Positions 1-8,028 are shown, counted from the first letter of the stretch. The stretch: 17,001 nt of DNA from Actinomycetota bacterium (GCA_013821525.1 JACDGR010000024.1:1-17001), one strand, 5' to 3'. Numbers and translations are program-made. The notes: a model not told the origin generated them from the letters alone.

Positions 1-1
1 G

Positions 2-790
2 CTCGCAGGCTTCGCGCACACCGACGACGCGGGCGCCGCGGTGTCCGGAACGATCGCCGCGGGCATCCTGCCGGCCGCGATCGAGATGATGGATGCGATC
101 ACGATCGAGGCAGCGGAAGCGGCCGTCGGCGCGAACTACCCGCCGGGCTGCGGCGCGATCCTGATCGTCGAGCTGGATGGTCCGAGCTCCCAGGTCGAGG
201 AGGATCTCGCTCGCGTCGACGCTCTCTGCCGCGCGAACGGCGCAACGGAGGTTCGGATCGCCGCAGATGCAACCGATCGCGCGGCAGTCTGGCGCGGGCG
301 CAAGGCGGCGTTTGCAGCGATGGGTCGCGTCAGCCCGAACTACTACGTCCAGGACGGAGTCGTCCCGCGCACGAAGCTCCCGGAGGTGCTGCGCCGCATC
401 GACGCGCTCTCGCAGGAGCACGGCCTCCGCGTCGGCAACGTGTTCCACGCAGGCGACGGGAACCTGCACCCGCTCGTCCTCTATGACGGCCGCGTCGCGG
501 GCGAGGCCGAGCGCGCCGAGCTCGTCGCGAACAAGATCCTCGAGGCGTGCATCGATGCGGGCGGATCGATCACCGGAGAGCACGGCGTCGGCTCCGACAA
601 GGCGTGCGCGATGCCGCTGATGTTCAGCGAGGACGACCTCGAGGCGATGAAACGGCTCCGCAGTGCGTTCGACCCCGAGGGCCTCGCGAACCCCGGCAAG
701 CTCTTCCCCACGCCGCGGCTCTGCGGCGAGGTGCCGGGGCCGCACCGGGCCCATCCGCTGGAGGTGGCAGGTCTTGCAGAACGGTTCTGA
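2..790 (+). CDS. glcD: Glycolate oxidase subunit GlcD, FAD-linked (5' partial)
   Basis: This is the C-terminal part of the flavin subunit of the membrane-associated glycolate (2-hydroxy acid) oxidase, which oxidises glycolate to glyoxylate and passes electrons to GlcF. The frame is open from base 2 with no stop, so the start lies outside the window; about 262 codons are visible. The family C-terminal domain is clear: GIIPAA-like text early (AAGILPAAIEMMD), then the motif GNVFHAGDGNLHP, then GGSITGEHGVGSDK and the closing FDPEGLANPGKLFPTPRLC. These His- and Gly-rich motifs line the FAD and substrate site in the GlcD/lactate dehydrogenase family. The stop overlaps the proposed glcE start by 17 bases, so the two are probably translationally coupled. 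Alternative: a D-lactate dehydrogenase of the same family; the glcE and glcF neighbours favour GlcD. Confidence 0.93.
   Translation, partial: LAGFAHTDDAGAAVSGTIAAGILPAAIEMMDAITIEAAEAAVGANYPPGCGAILIVELDGPSSQVEEDLARVDALCRANGATEVRIAADATDRAAVWRGRKAAFAAMGRVSPNYYVQDGVVPRTKLPEVLRRIDALSQEHGLRVGNVFHAGDGNLHPLVLYDGRVAGEAERAELVANKILEACIDAGGSITGEHGVGSDKACAMPLMFSEDDLEAMKRLRSAFDPEGLANPGKLFPTPRLCGEVPGPHRAHPLEVAGLAERF
760..765 (+). promoter_or_regulatory. Shine-Dalgarno site of glcE
   Basis: GGAGGT lies within the 3' end of glcD, eight bases before the TTG at 774. It decides the unusual TTG start and makes the truncated form of GlcE the best-supported translation product. Confidence 0.6.
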
Positions 791-1505
791 GCCCGCGCGG
801 ATCCTCGAGCACGAGCCGGGTGACCTGACCTGCATCGTCGAGGCCGGCCTGCGACTCGCTGATCTGCAAGCAGCACTCGCCGAGCACGGGCAGCGCGTCT
901 CGCTCGACCCGCCCGGCGACCCGACGCTCGGCGAGTGCCTGCTCGAGGATCTCTCGGGACCGTTACGGCATCGCTTCGGCACGATGCGCGACCTCGTGAT
1001 CGGCGTCACCGTCACCTTGCGCGACGGAACGCGCGCCAGCTCGGGAGGCAAGGTCGTCAAGAACGTCGCGGGCTACGACCTCGGGAAGCTCTTCTGCGGG
1101 TCGCGTGGCCGGCTCGGAGCGGTCGAGCGCGTCGCTCTGCGCCTGCACCCGCAGCCCGTGGCGCAGCGCACCCTCACGATCCCGGCGAGCGACTGGTCGA
1201 ACCTGCACCACTCCGGCCTGACACCGAGCGCGGTCGACATCGTCGGAGACCGGATGCACGTCCTCTTCGAGGGCGGAGCAGGCGCAGTGCGGGCGCAGGT
1301 CGAGGAGCTCGGCGGCGACGAGACAGACCCGTGGAGCGGGGTACGAGCGCTGCAGGCCGGCCTGCAGCGCCGCGTGCGCTGGGACGGAGAGCCTGCGCAA
1401 CTCGTGCGGCCCGGTGCGCGCGTTGCGTATCTGCCCGGCGAGCCGGATACCACCTGGAGCCCGCTTGCCGAGCGGATCGTGGAGGCGATGTGCAGCCCGA
1501 GCTGA
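774..1505 (+). CDS. glcE: Glycolate oxidase subunit GlcE, FAD-binding, N-terminally short
   Basis: This is the second flavin subunit of the glycolate oxidase complex. The chosen start is TTG at 774, with GGAGGT at 760-765, eight bases upstream, inside the end of glcD. The product is 243 residues, against about 350 in E. coli GlcE. The retained part matches the family: HEPGDLTCIVEAG, then LDPPGDPTLGECL, then GTMRDLVIGVTVTLRDG and the strongly conserved GKVVKNVAGYDLGKLF with GSRGRLG. About 50 N-terminal residues that normally carry the FAD pyrophosphate-binding loop are absent. The upstream part of this frame is open to 663 but encodes only Arg/Ser/Pro-rich out-of-frame glcD sequence, so a longer start does not restore them. 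The stop overlaps glcF by 16 bases. Family assignment is secure; whether the protein is fully active is uncertain. Confidence 0.85.
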   Translation: MQNGSEPARILEHEPGDLTCIVEAGLRLADLQAALAEHGQRVSLDPPGDPTLGECLLEDLSGPLRHRFGTMRDLVIGVTVTLRDGTRASSGGKVVKNVAGYDLGKLFCGSRGRLGAVERVALRLHPQPVAQRTLTIPASDWSNLHHSGLTPSAVDIVGDRMHVLFEGGAGAVRAQVEELGGDETDPWSGVRALQAGLQRRVRWDGEPAQLVRPGARVAYLPGEPDTTWSPLAERIVEAMCSPS

Positions 1506-2659
1506 TCGCCGACTGCGTGCACTGCGGGTTCTGCCTGCCCGCCTGCCCGACCTACAACCTGTGGCACGAGGAGATGGACTCGCCGCGCGGTCGCATCCAT
1601 CTGATGGCCGGCCTCGTCGACGGGACGATCGATTTGACGGACACGGTCGTCGAGCACTTCGACCGCTGCCTCGGCTGCATGGCCTGCGTGCCCGCATGCC
1701 CCTCCGGCGTCCAGTACGACCGGCTGATCGAGACGACCCGCGCGCACATCGAGCAGAGCACGAAGCGCACGCTCGGCGAACGGCTGCTGCGGCGCCTGAT
1801 CTTCGAGGTCTTTCCGCACCGGCGGCGACTCCGCGCAGCGCTCGCGTTCCGGCGCCTCCCCGCTCCCGGCCCGTTCGCGCCGCTCGGCGCTGTTGCGCCG
1901 CCGTGGGTCAGCAGCGCCTGGCCGCCGGTGCACTTGCCGGGCAAAGGCCCACGCGTCGCAGTCGTAGCCGGCTGCGTGCAGAGCGTGGTTTTCGGCGACG
2001 TGAACGCCGCGACCGCACGCGTGCTCGCGGCAGACGGCTACGACGTGCATGTGCCAAAGGCGCAGAGTTGCTGCGGTGCACTGCACGCGCACGCCGGACG
2101 GCTCGAGGAAGGACTTGCGCGAGCCCACACGTTGGCCGAGGATCTGAGCGGCTACGACGCGATCGTCACGAATGCAGCGGGCTGCGGCTCACATCTGAAG
2201 GATCACGACATCCCGAACGTCGTCGACGTCTCCGAGCTGCTCGTCGACCCACCTTCGAGGGCGGAGCGCCAGCCGCTCGAGCTGCGCGTCGCGTTCCAGG
2301 ACTCGTGCCACCTCAAGCATGCGCAGCGCATCGAGTCCGAGCCGCGCGCGGCACTCCGCGCGATTCCCGGCCTCGTGCTGCTCGAGCCTGCCGAGCAGGA
2401 CCTGTGCTGCGGCAGCGCAGGCATCTACAACCTCGTACAGCCCGACACCGCGCGGGAGCTCGGCGACCGCAAGGCGGGCGTCGTCCTCGCGACGGAGCCC
2501 GAGGCGTATGCGAGCGGCAACCCGGGTTGCCTCGTGCAGGTGACCGCGGCGCTGCGGCGAGCGGGCAAGCCGGTCGCCGCGTTCCACCCGATCGAGCTCG
2601 TCGACGCGTCGATCCGCGGGCTCGACGCGCAGACGGTGCTCGCCGCGGCGCGGCGCTAG
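1490..2659 (+). CDS. glcF: Glycolate oxidase iron-sulfur subunit GlcF
   Basis: This is the electron-transfer subunit of glycolate oxidase, 389 residues (E. coli GlcF is about 407). Start: GTG at 1490, four bases after GGAGG (1481-1485) and inside the end of glcE. Two 4Fe-4S ferredoxin motifs are seen: Cys 9, 12, 15 and 19 (CVHCGFCLPACP) and Cys 60, 63, 66 and 70 (CLGCMACVPACP). They are followed by two cysteine-rich CCG domains with CCGALHAH at 194-196 and CCGSAGIYN at 306-308, as in GlcF, LldE and heterodisulfide reductase subunit D. The family passes electrons from the flavin subunits to membrane quinone. The open frame continues upstream of 1490, but that part is out-of-frame glcE sequence. 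The TAG stop overlaps the stop of the convergent cupin gene. Confidence 0.93.
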   Translation: MQPELIADCVHCGFCLPACPTYNLWHEEMDSPRGRIHLMAGLVDGTIDLTDTVVEHFDRCLGCMACVPACPSGVQYDRLIETTRAHIEQSTKRTLGERLLRRLIFEVFPHRRRLRAALAFRRLPAPGPFAPLGAVAPPWVSSAWPPVHLPGKGPRVAVVAGCVQSVVFGDVNAATARVLAADGYDVHVPKAQSCCGALHAHAGRLEEGLARAHTLAEDLSGYDAIVTNAAGCGSHLKDHDIPNVVDVSELLVDPPSRAERQPLELRVAFQDSCHLKHAQRIESEPRAALRAIPGLVLLEPAEQDLCCGSAGIYNLVQPDTARELGDRKAGVVLATEPEAYASGNPGCLVQVTAALRRAGKPVAAFHPIELVDASIRGLDAQTVLAAARR

Positions 2660-3051
2660 CGAATCGAGGCCCAGGGCTCCTCGGCCGAGACGTCGACGAG
2701 GCCGTAGCCACCTTCGCCGAGCGACGGGCCGATCACGACCTGCAGGTGCGCCGTCTCTTCTCCGTCGTTGTACGAGGCGTGCACGACACCCGCGTCGAGG
2801 TAGACGGAGTCGCCGGCGGCAAGAGTCGTCGATTTCTGCTCGATGAACTGGGTGACGCTCCCCTGCTTGATGATGATCATCTCCTCCTGACCGTCGTGGC
2901 GGTGGAACGCGTGACCCTCACCGGGCTCGAGCGTCACGTCCATCACGACGAGGCTCTTGGCGCCCGTGTTCGCGGGGCGGCACCGCCAGCCGATCGTGCC
3001 CCAGTCGAATTGCTCCTGCTCCACATCGGACTGCTTCACGAATGTGCTCAT
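2656..3051 (-). CDS. Small cupin-domain protein
   Basis: This single-domain cupin of 131 residues is the last gene of the long minus-strand operon. Start: ATG at 3051, seven bases after AAGGAGG (3059-3065 on the plus strand), which excludes the much longer upstream open frame. The first cupin motif is complete: GHAFHRHDGQEEM with His50, His52 and Glu56/57, and Gly64 further on. The second motif contains VVHASYN with His91. Together these give the usual two or three His plus one Glu metal site, so a metal-binding enzyme or small-molecule sensor is plausible; the substrate is unknown. It follows the PEP-hydrolase-like gene by 32 bases. Its TAG stop shares CTAG with the stop of glcF on the other strand, leaving no room for a hairpin terminator between them. 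Confidence 0.88.
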   Translation of the reverse strand: MSTFVKQSDVEQEQFDWGTIGWRCRPANTGAKSLVVMDVTLEPGEGHAFHRHDGQEEMIIIKQGSVTQFIEQKSTTLAAGDSVYLDAGVVHASYNDGEETAHLQVVIGPSLGEGGYGLVDVSAEEPWASIR

Positions 3052-3058
3052 CACACTT

Positions 3059-3065
3059 CCTCCTT
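3059..3065 (-). promoter_or_regulatory. Shine-Dalgarno site of the small cupin gene
   Basis: On the minus strand this reads AAGGAGG, seven bases before the ATG at 3051. It is one of the strongest ribosome binding sites in the window and fixes the start of a gene whose frame runs open far upstream. Confidence 0.65.
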
Positions 3066-3083
3066 GGGGGTCGGAAAGAACGT

Positions 3084-3905
3084 TCAGACGGCGATCGACT
3101 TGAAGCGGCGCATGGTCTCGGTCATCGCAACCTCGGTCGGAAGTCGCTCCATCGACGAGGCGCCGAAGAACCCGACGATGCCCTCGGTGTTCGCGATCAC
3201 GTACGCGGCGTCGTCGGGCTCTGCGATCGGGCCGCCGTGACACAGCACGAGGATGTCCGGGTTGACGCGCTTGGCCGCGTCGTGCATCGCCTGGATCAAC
3301 GGCACGCACTCTACGAGTGACTTCGCACTCGAGGCACCGATCACACCGCCGGTCGTGAGGCCCATGTGCGGGACGAGCACGTCGGCCCCCGCCTCTGCCA
3401 TCGCACTCGCCTGCTCCGGCTCGAAGACGTACGGCGCGGTCAGGAAGTCGCGTTCGTGCGCGAGCCGGATCATGTCGACCTCGAGCCCGTAGCCCATGCC
3501 CGTCTCCTCGAGGCCGACCCGGTAGGTGCCGTCCATCAGGCCGACCGTCGGGAAGTTCTGCACACCGCTGAACCCGATGCGCTTCAACTCGTCGAGGAAG
3601 ACCGGCATCAGACGAAACGGATCCGTGCCGCACACACCGGCGAGCACGGGCGTCTCGCGCACCACAGGCAGCACCTCACGCGCCATGTCGACGACGATCT
3701 CGTTCGCGTCGCCGAACGGCATCAGCCCCGCAAGTGAGCCACGTCCGCCCATCCGGTAGCGACCGCTGTTGTAGATGATGATCAGGTCTGCTCCGCCCGC
3801 CTCGGCAAGCTTTGCCGAGAGCCCCGTGCCGGCACCGGCGCCGATGATCGGCGCGCCCGCAGCGACCTGTGCGCGCAGCCGCGCGACCCCTTCCGCGCGG
3901 TTCAC
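3084..3905 (-). CDS. Phosphoenolpyruvate hydrolase-like TIM-barrel protein
   Basis: This 273-residue protein belongs to the PEP_hydrolase-type TIM-barrel family (COG5564-like), earlier called TIM-barrel signal transduction proteins. Visible family features are the N-terminal GAGAGTGLSAK (22-32), YNSGRYRMGGRGS (45-57), LAGVCGTDP (88-96), GVQNFPTVGLMDG, a mid-protein VPHMGLTTGG and a late LCHGGPIAEP. The start is GTG at 3905, whose bases overlap the TGA of the upstream Tm-1-like gene in the arrangement GTGA, indicating translational coupling. In plants such as tomato the equivalent domain is fused behind a Tm-1/UPF0261 domain in one polypeptide, so the two gene products probably act together (inference). 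The family name implies action on a phosphoenolpyruvate-like compound, but activity cannot be deduced from this sequence alone. Confidence 0.9.
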   Translation of the reverse strand: MNRAEGVARLRAQVAAGAPIIGAGAGTGLSAKLAEAGGADLIIIYNSGRYRMGGRGSLAGLMPFGDANEIVVDMAREVLPVVRETPVLAGVCGTDPFRLMPVFLDELKRIGFSGVQNFPTVGLMDGTYRVGLEETGMGYGLEVDMIRLAHERDFLTAPYVFEPEQASAMAEAGADVLVPHMGLTTGGVIGASSAKSLVECVPLIQAMHDAAKRVNPDILVLCHGGPIAEPDDAAYVIANTEGIVGFFGASSMERLPTEVAMTETMRRFKSIAV

Positions 3906-5116
3906 GCGCGAGCCGCCTGGATCAGCTCGTGCAGCCGGTCGGCCATTGCGGTCGCATACGCAGGGTCGTTGATGTCCTCGCTGCGCGCATGCACCTCGAC
4001 GGAGTCGTCGAGCGTCTCATGGAGGCCTGCGATCAGGGCATCGTCGGCGTCGGGGTCATGGAACGGCTGCCCCGGAACCGCGATCATCGACACGCCACCC
4101 TCGGGGATGAAGAGCACGGTCGGGCCTGTCGCAGCGGAGAGCTTGCGGCCGATCGTGCGGCCCAGCTCACCGCACTCCTCGGGCGTCGTGCGCATCAGCG
4201 TGATCGTCGGGTTGTGGACGTAGAGGTTGCGATCGTCGAAGCGGGACGGCACCGACTCGCGCGGGCCGAAGTTGACCATGTCGAGCGCCCCGAGCGAGAC
4301 GACCTGCGGCACGCCCGCAGCGCCCGCCGCCTCGAGGCGGTCGGGGCCTGCGGAGAGAACGCCGCCGACGAGCTCATCGGCCAGCTCGGTCGTCGTCGCG
4401 TCGAGCACGCCCGCGAGAAAGCCGTCCTTGGCGAGCGCCTCCATCGATTGTCCGCCCGCACCCGTCGCGTGAAAGACGAGCACCTCGTAGCCGTGCTCCT
4501 CCAACCGCTCGCGGGCAGTCGTGACGCACGGAGTAGTCACACCGAACATCGTCGCGGCGACGAGCGGCTTCCCCTCCGATTCCGGCACGCTCGCGCCGAC
4601 CATGCCGGCGATCGCACCGGCGGCGTTCGCCATGATGCGCGCCGAGACGCGGTTGACACCAGAGATGTCGACGACGGAGTACATCATCGTCACGTCGACC
4701 GCTCCCACATACGGACGTGTGTCTCCGGACGCGACGGTCGAGACAAGCAGCTTCGGAACTCCGACCGGGAGCGCGCGCATCGCGGGCGCCGCGATCGACG
4801 AGCCTCCCGAGCCACCGAGCGCGAGCAGACCGTCGATGCGGCCCTCGTCGTAGAGCGTGCGCACGATCACCTCGGTACCCGCAGCCATCGCGGTCACCGC
4901 CGCGCCACGGTCCCCGGCAGCAGCGAGCTCGGCCACGTCGTTACCGGCTGCGCGCGCAACCTCGTCGCGCGGCACGTCCGGATCGAGCCCGACAGGCTCG
5001 TGGATGCCTGCGTCGATCACGAGCACCTCGACGCCCGCCTCCTGCAACCGGTCGCGCAAGAACGCGTACTCCTGGCCCTTCGTATCGAGCGTGCCGATCA
5101 GCCCGACGACGGGCAC
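3902..5116 (-). CDS. Tm-1-like ATP-binding protein, UPF0261 family
   Basis: This 404-residue full-length UPF0261 (COG5441-like) protein is homologous to the N-terminal domain of the tomato virus-resistance protein Tm-1. The sequence opens with the family signature GLIGTLDTKGQEYAFLRD, followed by VLVIDAGI. The central block LLALGGSGGSS, VSTVASGDTRPYVGAVD and MMYSVVDISGVNRVS is highly conserved. The C-terminal half contains VLVFHATGAGGQSME and a PEGGVSMIA segment. The start is GTG at 5116, eight bases after GGAG (5125-5128 on the plus strand), and it shares one base with the livF stop. It ends in a four-base overlap with the TIM-barrel gene. Bacterial members have no settled enzymatic role. Placement directly behind a Liv-type transporter suggests metabolism of the imported solute (inference). 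Confidence 0.9.
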   Translation of the reverse strand: MPVVGLIGTLDTKGQEYAFLRDRLQEAGVEVLVIDAGIHEPVGLDPDVPRDEVARAAGNDVAELAAAGDRGAAVTAMAAGTEVIVRTLYDEGRIDGLLALGGSGGSSIAAPAMRALPVGVPKLLVSTVASGDTRPYVGAVDVTMMYSVVDISGVNRVSARIMANAAGAIAGMVGASVPESEGKPLVAATMFGVTTPCVTTARERLEEHGYEVLVFHATGAGGQSMEALAKDGFLAGVLDATTTELADELVGGVLSAGPDRLEAAGAAGVPQVVSLGALDMVNFGPRESVPSRFDDRNLYVHNPTITLMRTTPEECGELGRTIGRKLSAATGPTVLFIPEGGVSMIAVPGQPFHDPDADDALIAGLHETLDDSVEVHARSEDINDPAYATAMADRLHELIQAARA

Positions 5117-5850
5117 TACGTGCGCTCCGCAAGCGGCTCGACGCCGAGGTAGCGCCGCTGGAGCTCCATGTCCGTCGAGAGCTCCGCGGCCGTCGTCTCG
5201 GCTGCGATCGAGCCCGCCACCATCACGAGTTGCCGTTCGGCGATCGCCGTCGCCATCCCAAGGTTCTGCTCGATCAGCAGGATTGCGAGGCCCTCCTGCT
5301 CGAGCCGCCGGAACGTCTCGACCAGATGCTCGATGATCGCGGGTGCAAGACCCTCGGAGGGTTCGTCCATGATCAGCAGCGACGGGTTCGTGAGCAGAGC
5401 GCGCCCGATCGCGAGCATCTGCTGCTCGCCGCCCGAGAGCTGGGCGCCGCCGTTTCGCCGACGCTCGGCGAGGCGTGGGAAGAGCTCGTAGATCTTCGCG
5501 ACAGTCCAGCGTTTCGAGCCGCCACCACGACCGGCGATCATCCGCAGATGCTCGTCGACCGAGAGCGACGGGAACAACCGACGGCCCTGCGGCACGTAGC
5601 CGATACCGAGCTTCGCAACCTTGTACGAGGGTCGGCCGACGAGCTCCGTGCCGTTGTAGCGGATCGATCCGCTGACGCGCGCAGGCGGCACGCCGACGAT
5701 CGCGTTGCAGAGCGTCGTCTTCCCCATGCCGTTGCGGCCGACCATTGCCGTCGAGCCGCCAAGGATCTCGAACGACACGTCGTCGAGCGCCTGCGCCGTC
5801 CCATAGAAGGCGTTGACGCCCTCGACTGCGAGCAGCGGCACGTCAGACAT
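5116..5850 (-). CDS. livF: Branched-chain amino acid-type ABC transporter ATPase LivF
   Basis: This 244-residue ATPase drives import through LivH and LivM. All nucleotide-binding elements are present: Walker A GRNGMGKTT (38-46), Q-loop VPQGRRLFP (Gln88), ABC signature LSGGEQQMLAIGRAL (138-152), Walker B LLIMDEPSEGL (Asp162, Glu163) and the switch His replaced by a family-typical Gln in LLIEQN. The EPSEGL tail after Walker B and the QNL switch are typical of LivF rather than LivG. The start is ATG at 5850, overlapping the end of livG by eight bases, with a purine-rich AGGGGA farther upstream than usual. It touches the Tm-1-like gene in the string TAGTG. The substrate is not set by the ATPase and need not be an amino acid. 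Confidence 0.94.
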   Translation of the reverse strand: MSDVPLLAVEGVNAFYGTAQALDDVSFEILGGSTAMVGRNGMGKTTLCNAIVGVPPARVSGSIRYNGTELVGRPSYKVAKLGIGYVPQGRRLFPSLSVDEHLRMIAGRGGGSKRWTVAKIYELFPRLAERRRNGGAQLSGGEQQMLAIGRALLTNPSLLIMDEPSEGLAPAIIEHLVETFRRLEQEGLAILLIEQNLGMATAIAERQLVMVAGSIAAETTAAELSTDMELQRRYLGVEPLAERT

Positions 5851-6628
5851 CGGAGTGATTTCCCCTGCCCAGGTACAGATCGTGCACCGTCTGGTTTGCT
5901 CGGATCTCGTCGGGCGTGCCTTCGACGATCACGCGCCCGTCGTGCATCATCGTCACGCGGTCAGCAACCCGAAGGGCAACGTCCATGTCGTGCTCGATCA
6001 GGATCAACGTGATCGCGGGATCGAGCGAGAGCAGCAGCTCGGTGAGCGCGACACGCTCGCCGCGCGACAGCCCGGAGGCAGGCTCGTCGAGCATCATCAG
6101 GTGCGGGTTCGACGCACGCGCCATCCCCACTTCGAGCTGGCGCTGCTCGCCGTGCGAGAGCGAGCCGACGAGCTCACCGAAGCGGCCGCCGAGGCCGACG
6201 GCGTCGGCGAGCTCACGCGCCCGGTCGCGCATCTCGCCGTCACGTTTCCGCAGCGAGATCGGGCGGAAGTGCCCGCTGCGCGTGCCAAGGACTGCGAGGT
6301 AGAGGTTGTCCTCGACCGTCATGCCGAGGAACGAACGAGACTTTTGGTAGGTCCGGCCCATCCCGAGCTTCGCGCGCGCCCGAGGGGGCAGCACGCTGAC
6401 GTCTTCGCCCAGGAAGTCGATCGTGCCGGAGCTCGGCCCGACGTCACCGGAGATGACGTTGAACAGCGTCGTCTTCCCGGCGCCGTTCGGCCCGAGGATC
6501 GCGCGCCGCTCGCCGTGCGCGACGTCGAGGTCGACGTCACGCACGGCATGCAGGCCGCCGAATCGCCGGCCGATCCCCCGCAAGCGGAGGATCGGCTCGG
6601 CAATTTCGGCTTTCGATACGTCGGTCAC
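5843..6628 (-). CDS. livG: Branched-chain amino acid-type ABC transporter ATPase LivG
   Basis: This is the second ATPase of the Liv-type importer, 261 residues. Seen: Walker A GPNGAGKTT (46-54), Q-loop Gln95 in RTYQKSRSF, ABC signature LSHGEQRQLEVGMA (157-170), Walker B LMMLDEP (177-183, Asp181 and Glu182) and the switch region LIEHDMDVAL. The C-terminal extension IVEGTPDEIRANQTVHDLYLG is the usual LivG ending. The start is GTG at 6628; a close GGAG (6632-6635 on the plus strand) lies in the eight-base gap after the stop of the binding-protein gene. LivG and LivF normally form a heterodimer at the inner face of the membrane. An alternative start a few codons downstream cannot be excluded. Confidence 0.94.
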   Translation of the reverse strand: MTDVSKAEIAEPILRLRGIGRRFGGLHAVRDVDLDVAHGERRAILGPNGAGKTTLFNVISGDVGPSSGTIDFLGEDVSVLPPRARAKLGMGRTYQKSRSFLGMTVEDNLYLAVLGTRSGHFRPISLRKRDGEMRDRARELADAVGLGGRFGELVGSLSHGEQRQLEVGMARASNPHLMMLDEPASGLSRGERVALTELLLSLDPAITLILIEHDMDVALRVADRVTMMHDGRVIVEGTPDEIRANQTVHDLYLGRGNHSDV

Positions 6629-6636
6629 GCGCTCCG

Positions 6637-8028
6637 TTAGCCGGTGACCGGCGGGTGAATCGTCTTACCGATCCACGGCAGACTCCGCTTGACGCACTTC
6701 GGGTTCGTCCGTCCCGGAGCGGGTGTCGAGCTGGAGAACGTGCCACCGAACGTCTGCGTGACGCCCGGGATCTCGCCGACCGTCTTGACTGCCAGCTTGC
6801 CGCCCTTCTCGTAGAGCTGCTGGTAGAAGACGTTGATCACTGCCTGGTTGTTCTTGTCCAGGTAGAGCGGGCCGTACGGAGTCGCAAGCCGCACCTTCTT
6901 GATCGCGGCCTGGAGCGACTTCTGACCGCCGGCGATGTTGCCGCCGTTGGCCTTCAGCCCTGCGAGCAGCCCCCACGTGTTGACGTAGAAGCCGTACGTG
7001 AACGTCGACGCGGCCTGCGGCGCAGCTGCACCGTAGGGCGGGATCGTCTTGAACACCTTGCCGACCTGCGCGTTGTAGGCCTTGGCAGCCTTCGTTGCGA
7101 GGTCGCCGGCCGTCCCTGCGCCACCGACATATGCGCCGGCGACACGGGTGGACAGCTGCTCGAACTGACCCGGTGTGCCCCAGAACAGGTTGCCGATGAA
7201 CTTCTTACCGTCGATCGGCCCGTGCGCCTGCTCGTATGCCTTGAGGAACGGGATCAGACCAGCACCGCCAACAGCGACGAACGTGCCGTCGACGTTGGTC
7301 GGCATCTGCTGTGCATACGACGAGTAGTCCGTCGTGTTCAGCGGCGGGAAGACCCGCTTCGTGACGTTGCCGCCCACTGCGCAGAACTCGGCGATGAAGC
7401 CGGCTGCGGACGTCCACGCGAAGCTGTAGTCGTCGGCGATGACCGCCGCCGTCTTCCACCCCAGCTTGTTGTGTGCCAGGTCACCGAGGCCGGCGTTCCA
7501 CATCGCGCCGTCACCGTTGAACCGGAAGAAGTTCGGGGCCCGCACCTTCAGCGTCGTGTCCTGCGCGCCTGCGGAACCGTCCACGAACGTCTTATTCGGA
7601 TGCTGCTTGGCGTAGTTCGCCACCGCGATCGACTCGTCGCCCGAGAGCGGGCCGATCAGGATGTCGGCGCCCAACTGCTCCATGAGGCGCTTGGTCTCCT
7701 TGATCGCCGTGTCTGCACGGTCATTCGAGCAACCGACGCCGACGAGCTTCAGCGGATGGCCGTTGATCGAGCCACCCGTCCAGCCGTCACGCGGCTTGTT
7801 CGGGTTCTTCGCCTTCGCGCCGGCGAACTGCGCCATTGCGGTGACGACACCGGCCATGTCTTGATTGTCGAACGAACCGAACGCGCCCTGACAGTCGGAC
7901 AGGACTGCGATCTTGATCGTCGACGCACTACTGCGAGCGGTCGCCGTAGTCGCGAGCACCGACGCGGCGGCGAGAACCACCAGCGCGGCGAGCGTGACGA
8001 GCTTCCACTTGCTCTTGAGAGCATTCAT
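6637..8028 (-). CDS. Liv-type periplasmic substrate-binding protein
   Basis: This is the extracytoplasmic solute-binding component of the ABC importer, 463 residues, of the LivJ/LivK-like type I periplasmic-binding-protein family. The N-terminus is a Sec signal peptide: basic MNALKSKWK, a hydrophobic core of about 18 residues and a likely cut after TTATA near residue 31. There is no lipobox cysteine. The mature part starts TIKIAVLSDCQGAFGSFDNQ, a variant of the usual beta-strand plus ligand loop, and contains ILIGPLSGDESIAVANYA and AAVIADDYSFAW. It has four cysteines (in SDCQG, GVGCSND, AEFCAVGG and PKCVKR) and could form disulfides. The start at 8028 follows a strong GGAGGAGGG; an in-frame ATG ten codons upstream lies before that site and is rejected. 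The solute is unknown. Confidence 0.93.
   Translation of the reverse strand: MNALKSKWKLVTLAALVVLAAASVLATTATARSSASTIKIAVLSDCQGAFGSFDNQDMAGVVTAMAQFAGAKAKNPNKPRDGWTGGSINGHPLKLVGVGCSNDRADTAIKETKRLMEQLGADILIGPLSGDESIAVANYAKQHPNKTFVDGSAGAQDTTLKVRAPNFFRFNGDGAMWNAGLGDLAHNKLGWKTAAVIADDYSFAWTSAAGFIAEFCAVGGNVTKRVFPPLNTTDYSSYAQQMPTNVDGTFVAVGGAGLIPFLKAYEQAHGPIDGKKFIGNLFWGTPGQFEQLSTRVAGAYVGGAGTAGDLATKAAKAYNAQVGKVFKTIPPYGAAAPQAASTFTYGFYVNTWGLLAGLKANGGNIAGGQKSLQAAIKKVRLATPYGPLYLDKNNQAVINVFYQQLYEKGGKLAVKTVGEIPGVTQTFGGTFSSSTPAPGRTNPKCVKRSLPWIGKTIHPPVTG

Noticed and set aside
3084..5116. Tm-1 pair as an antiviral (anti-phage) defence module
   Set aside because: Tm-1 blocks a plant virus, but here the genes sit in an importer operon with metabolic genes and no defence genes nearby; a metabolic role is more economical.
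3869..5152. 427-codon plus-strand open frame opposite the Tm-1-like gene
   Set aside because: Low-complexity Arg/His/Asp text typical of a reverse-strand shadow. The minus-strand protein matches UPF0261 along its whole length.
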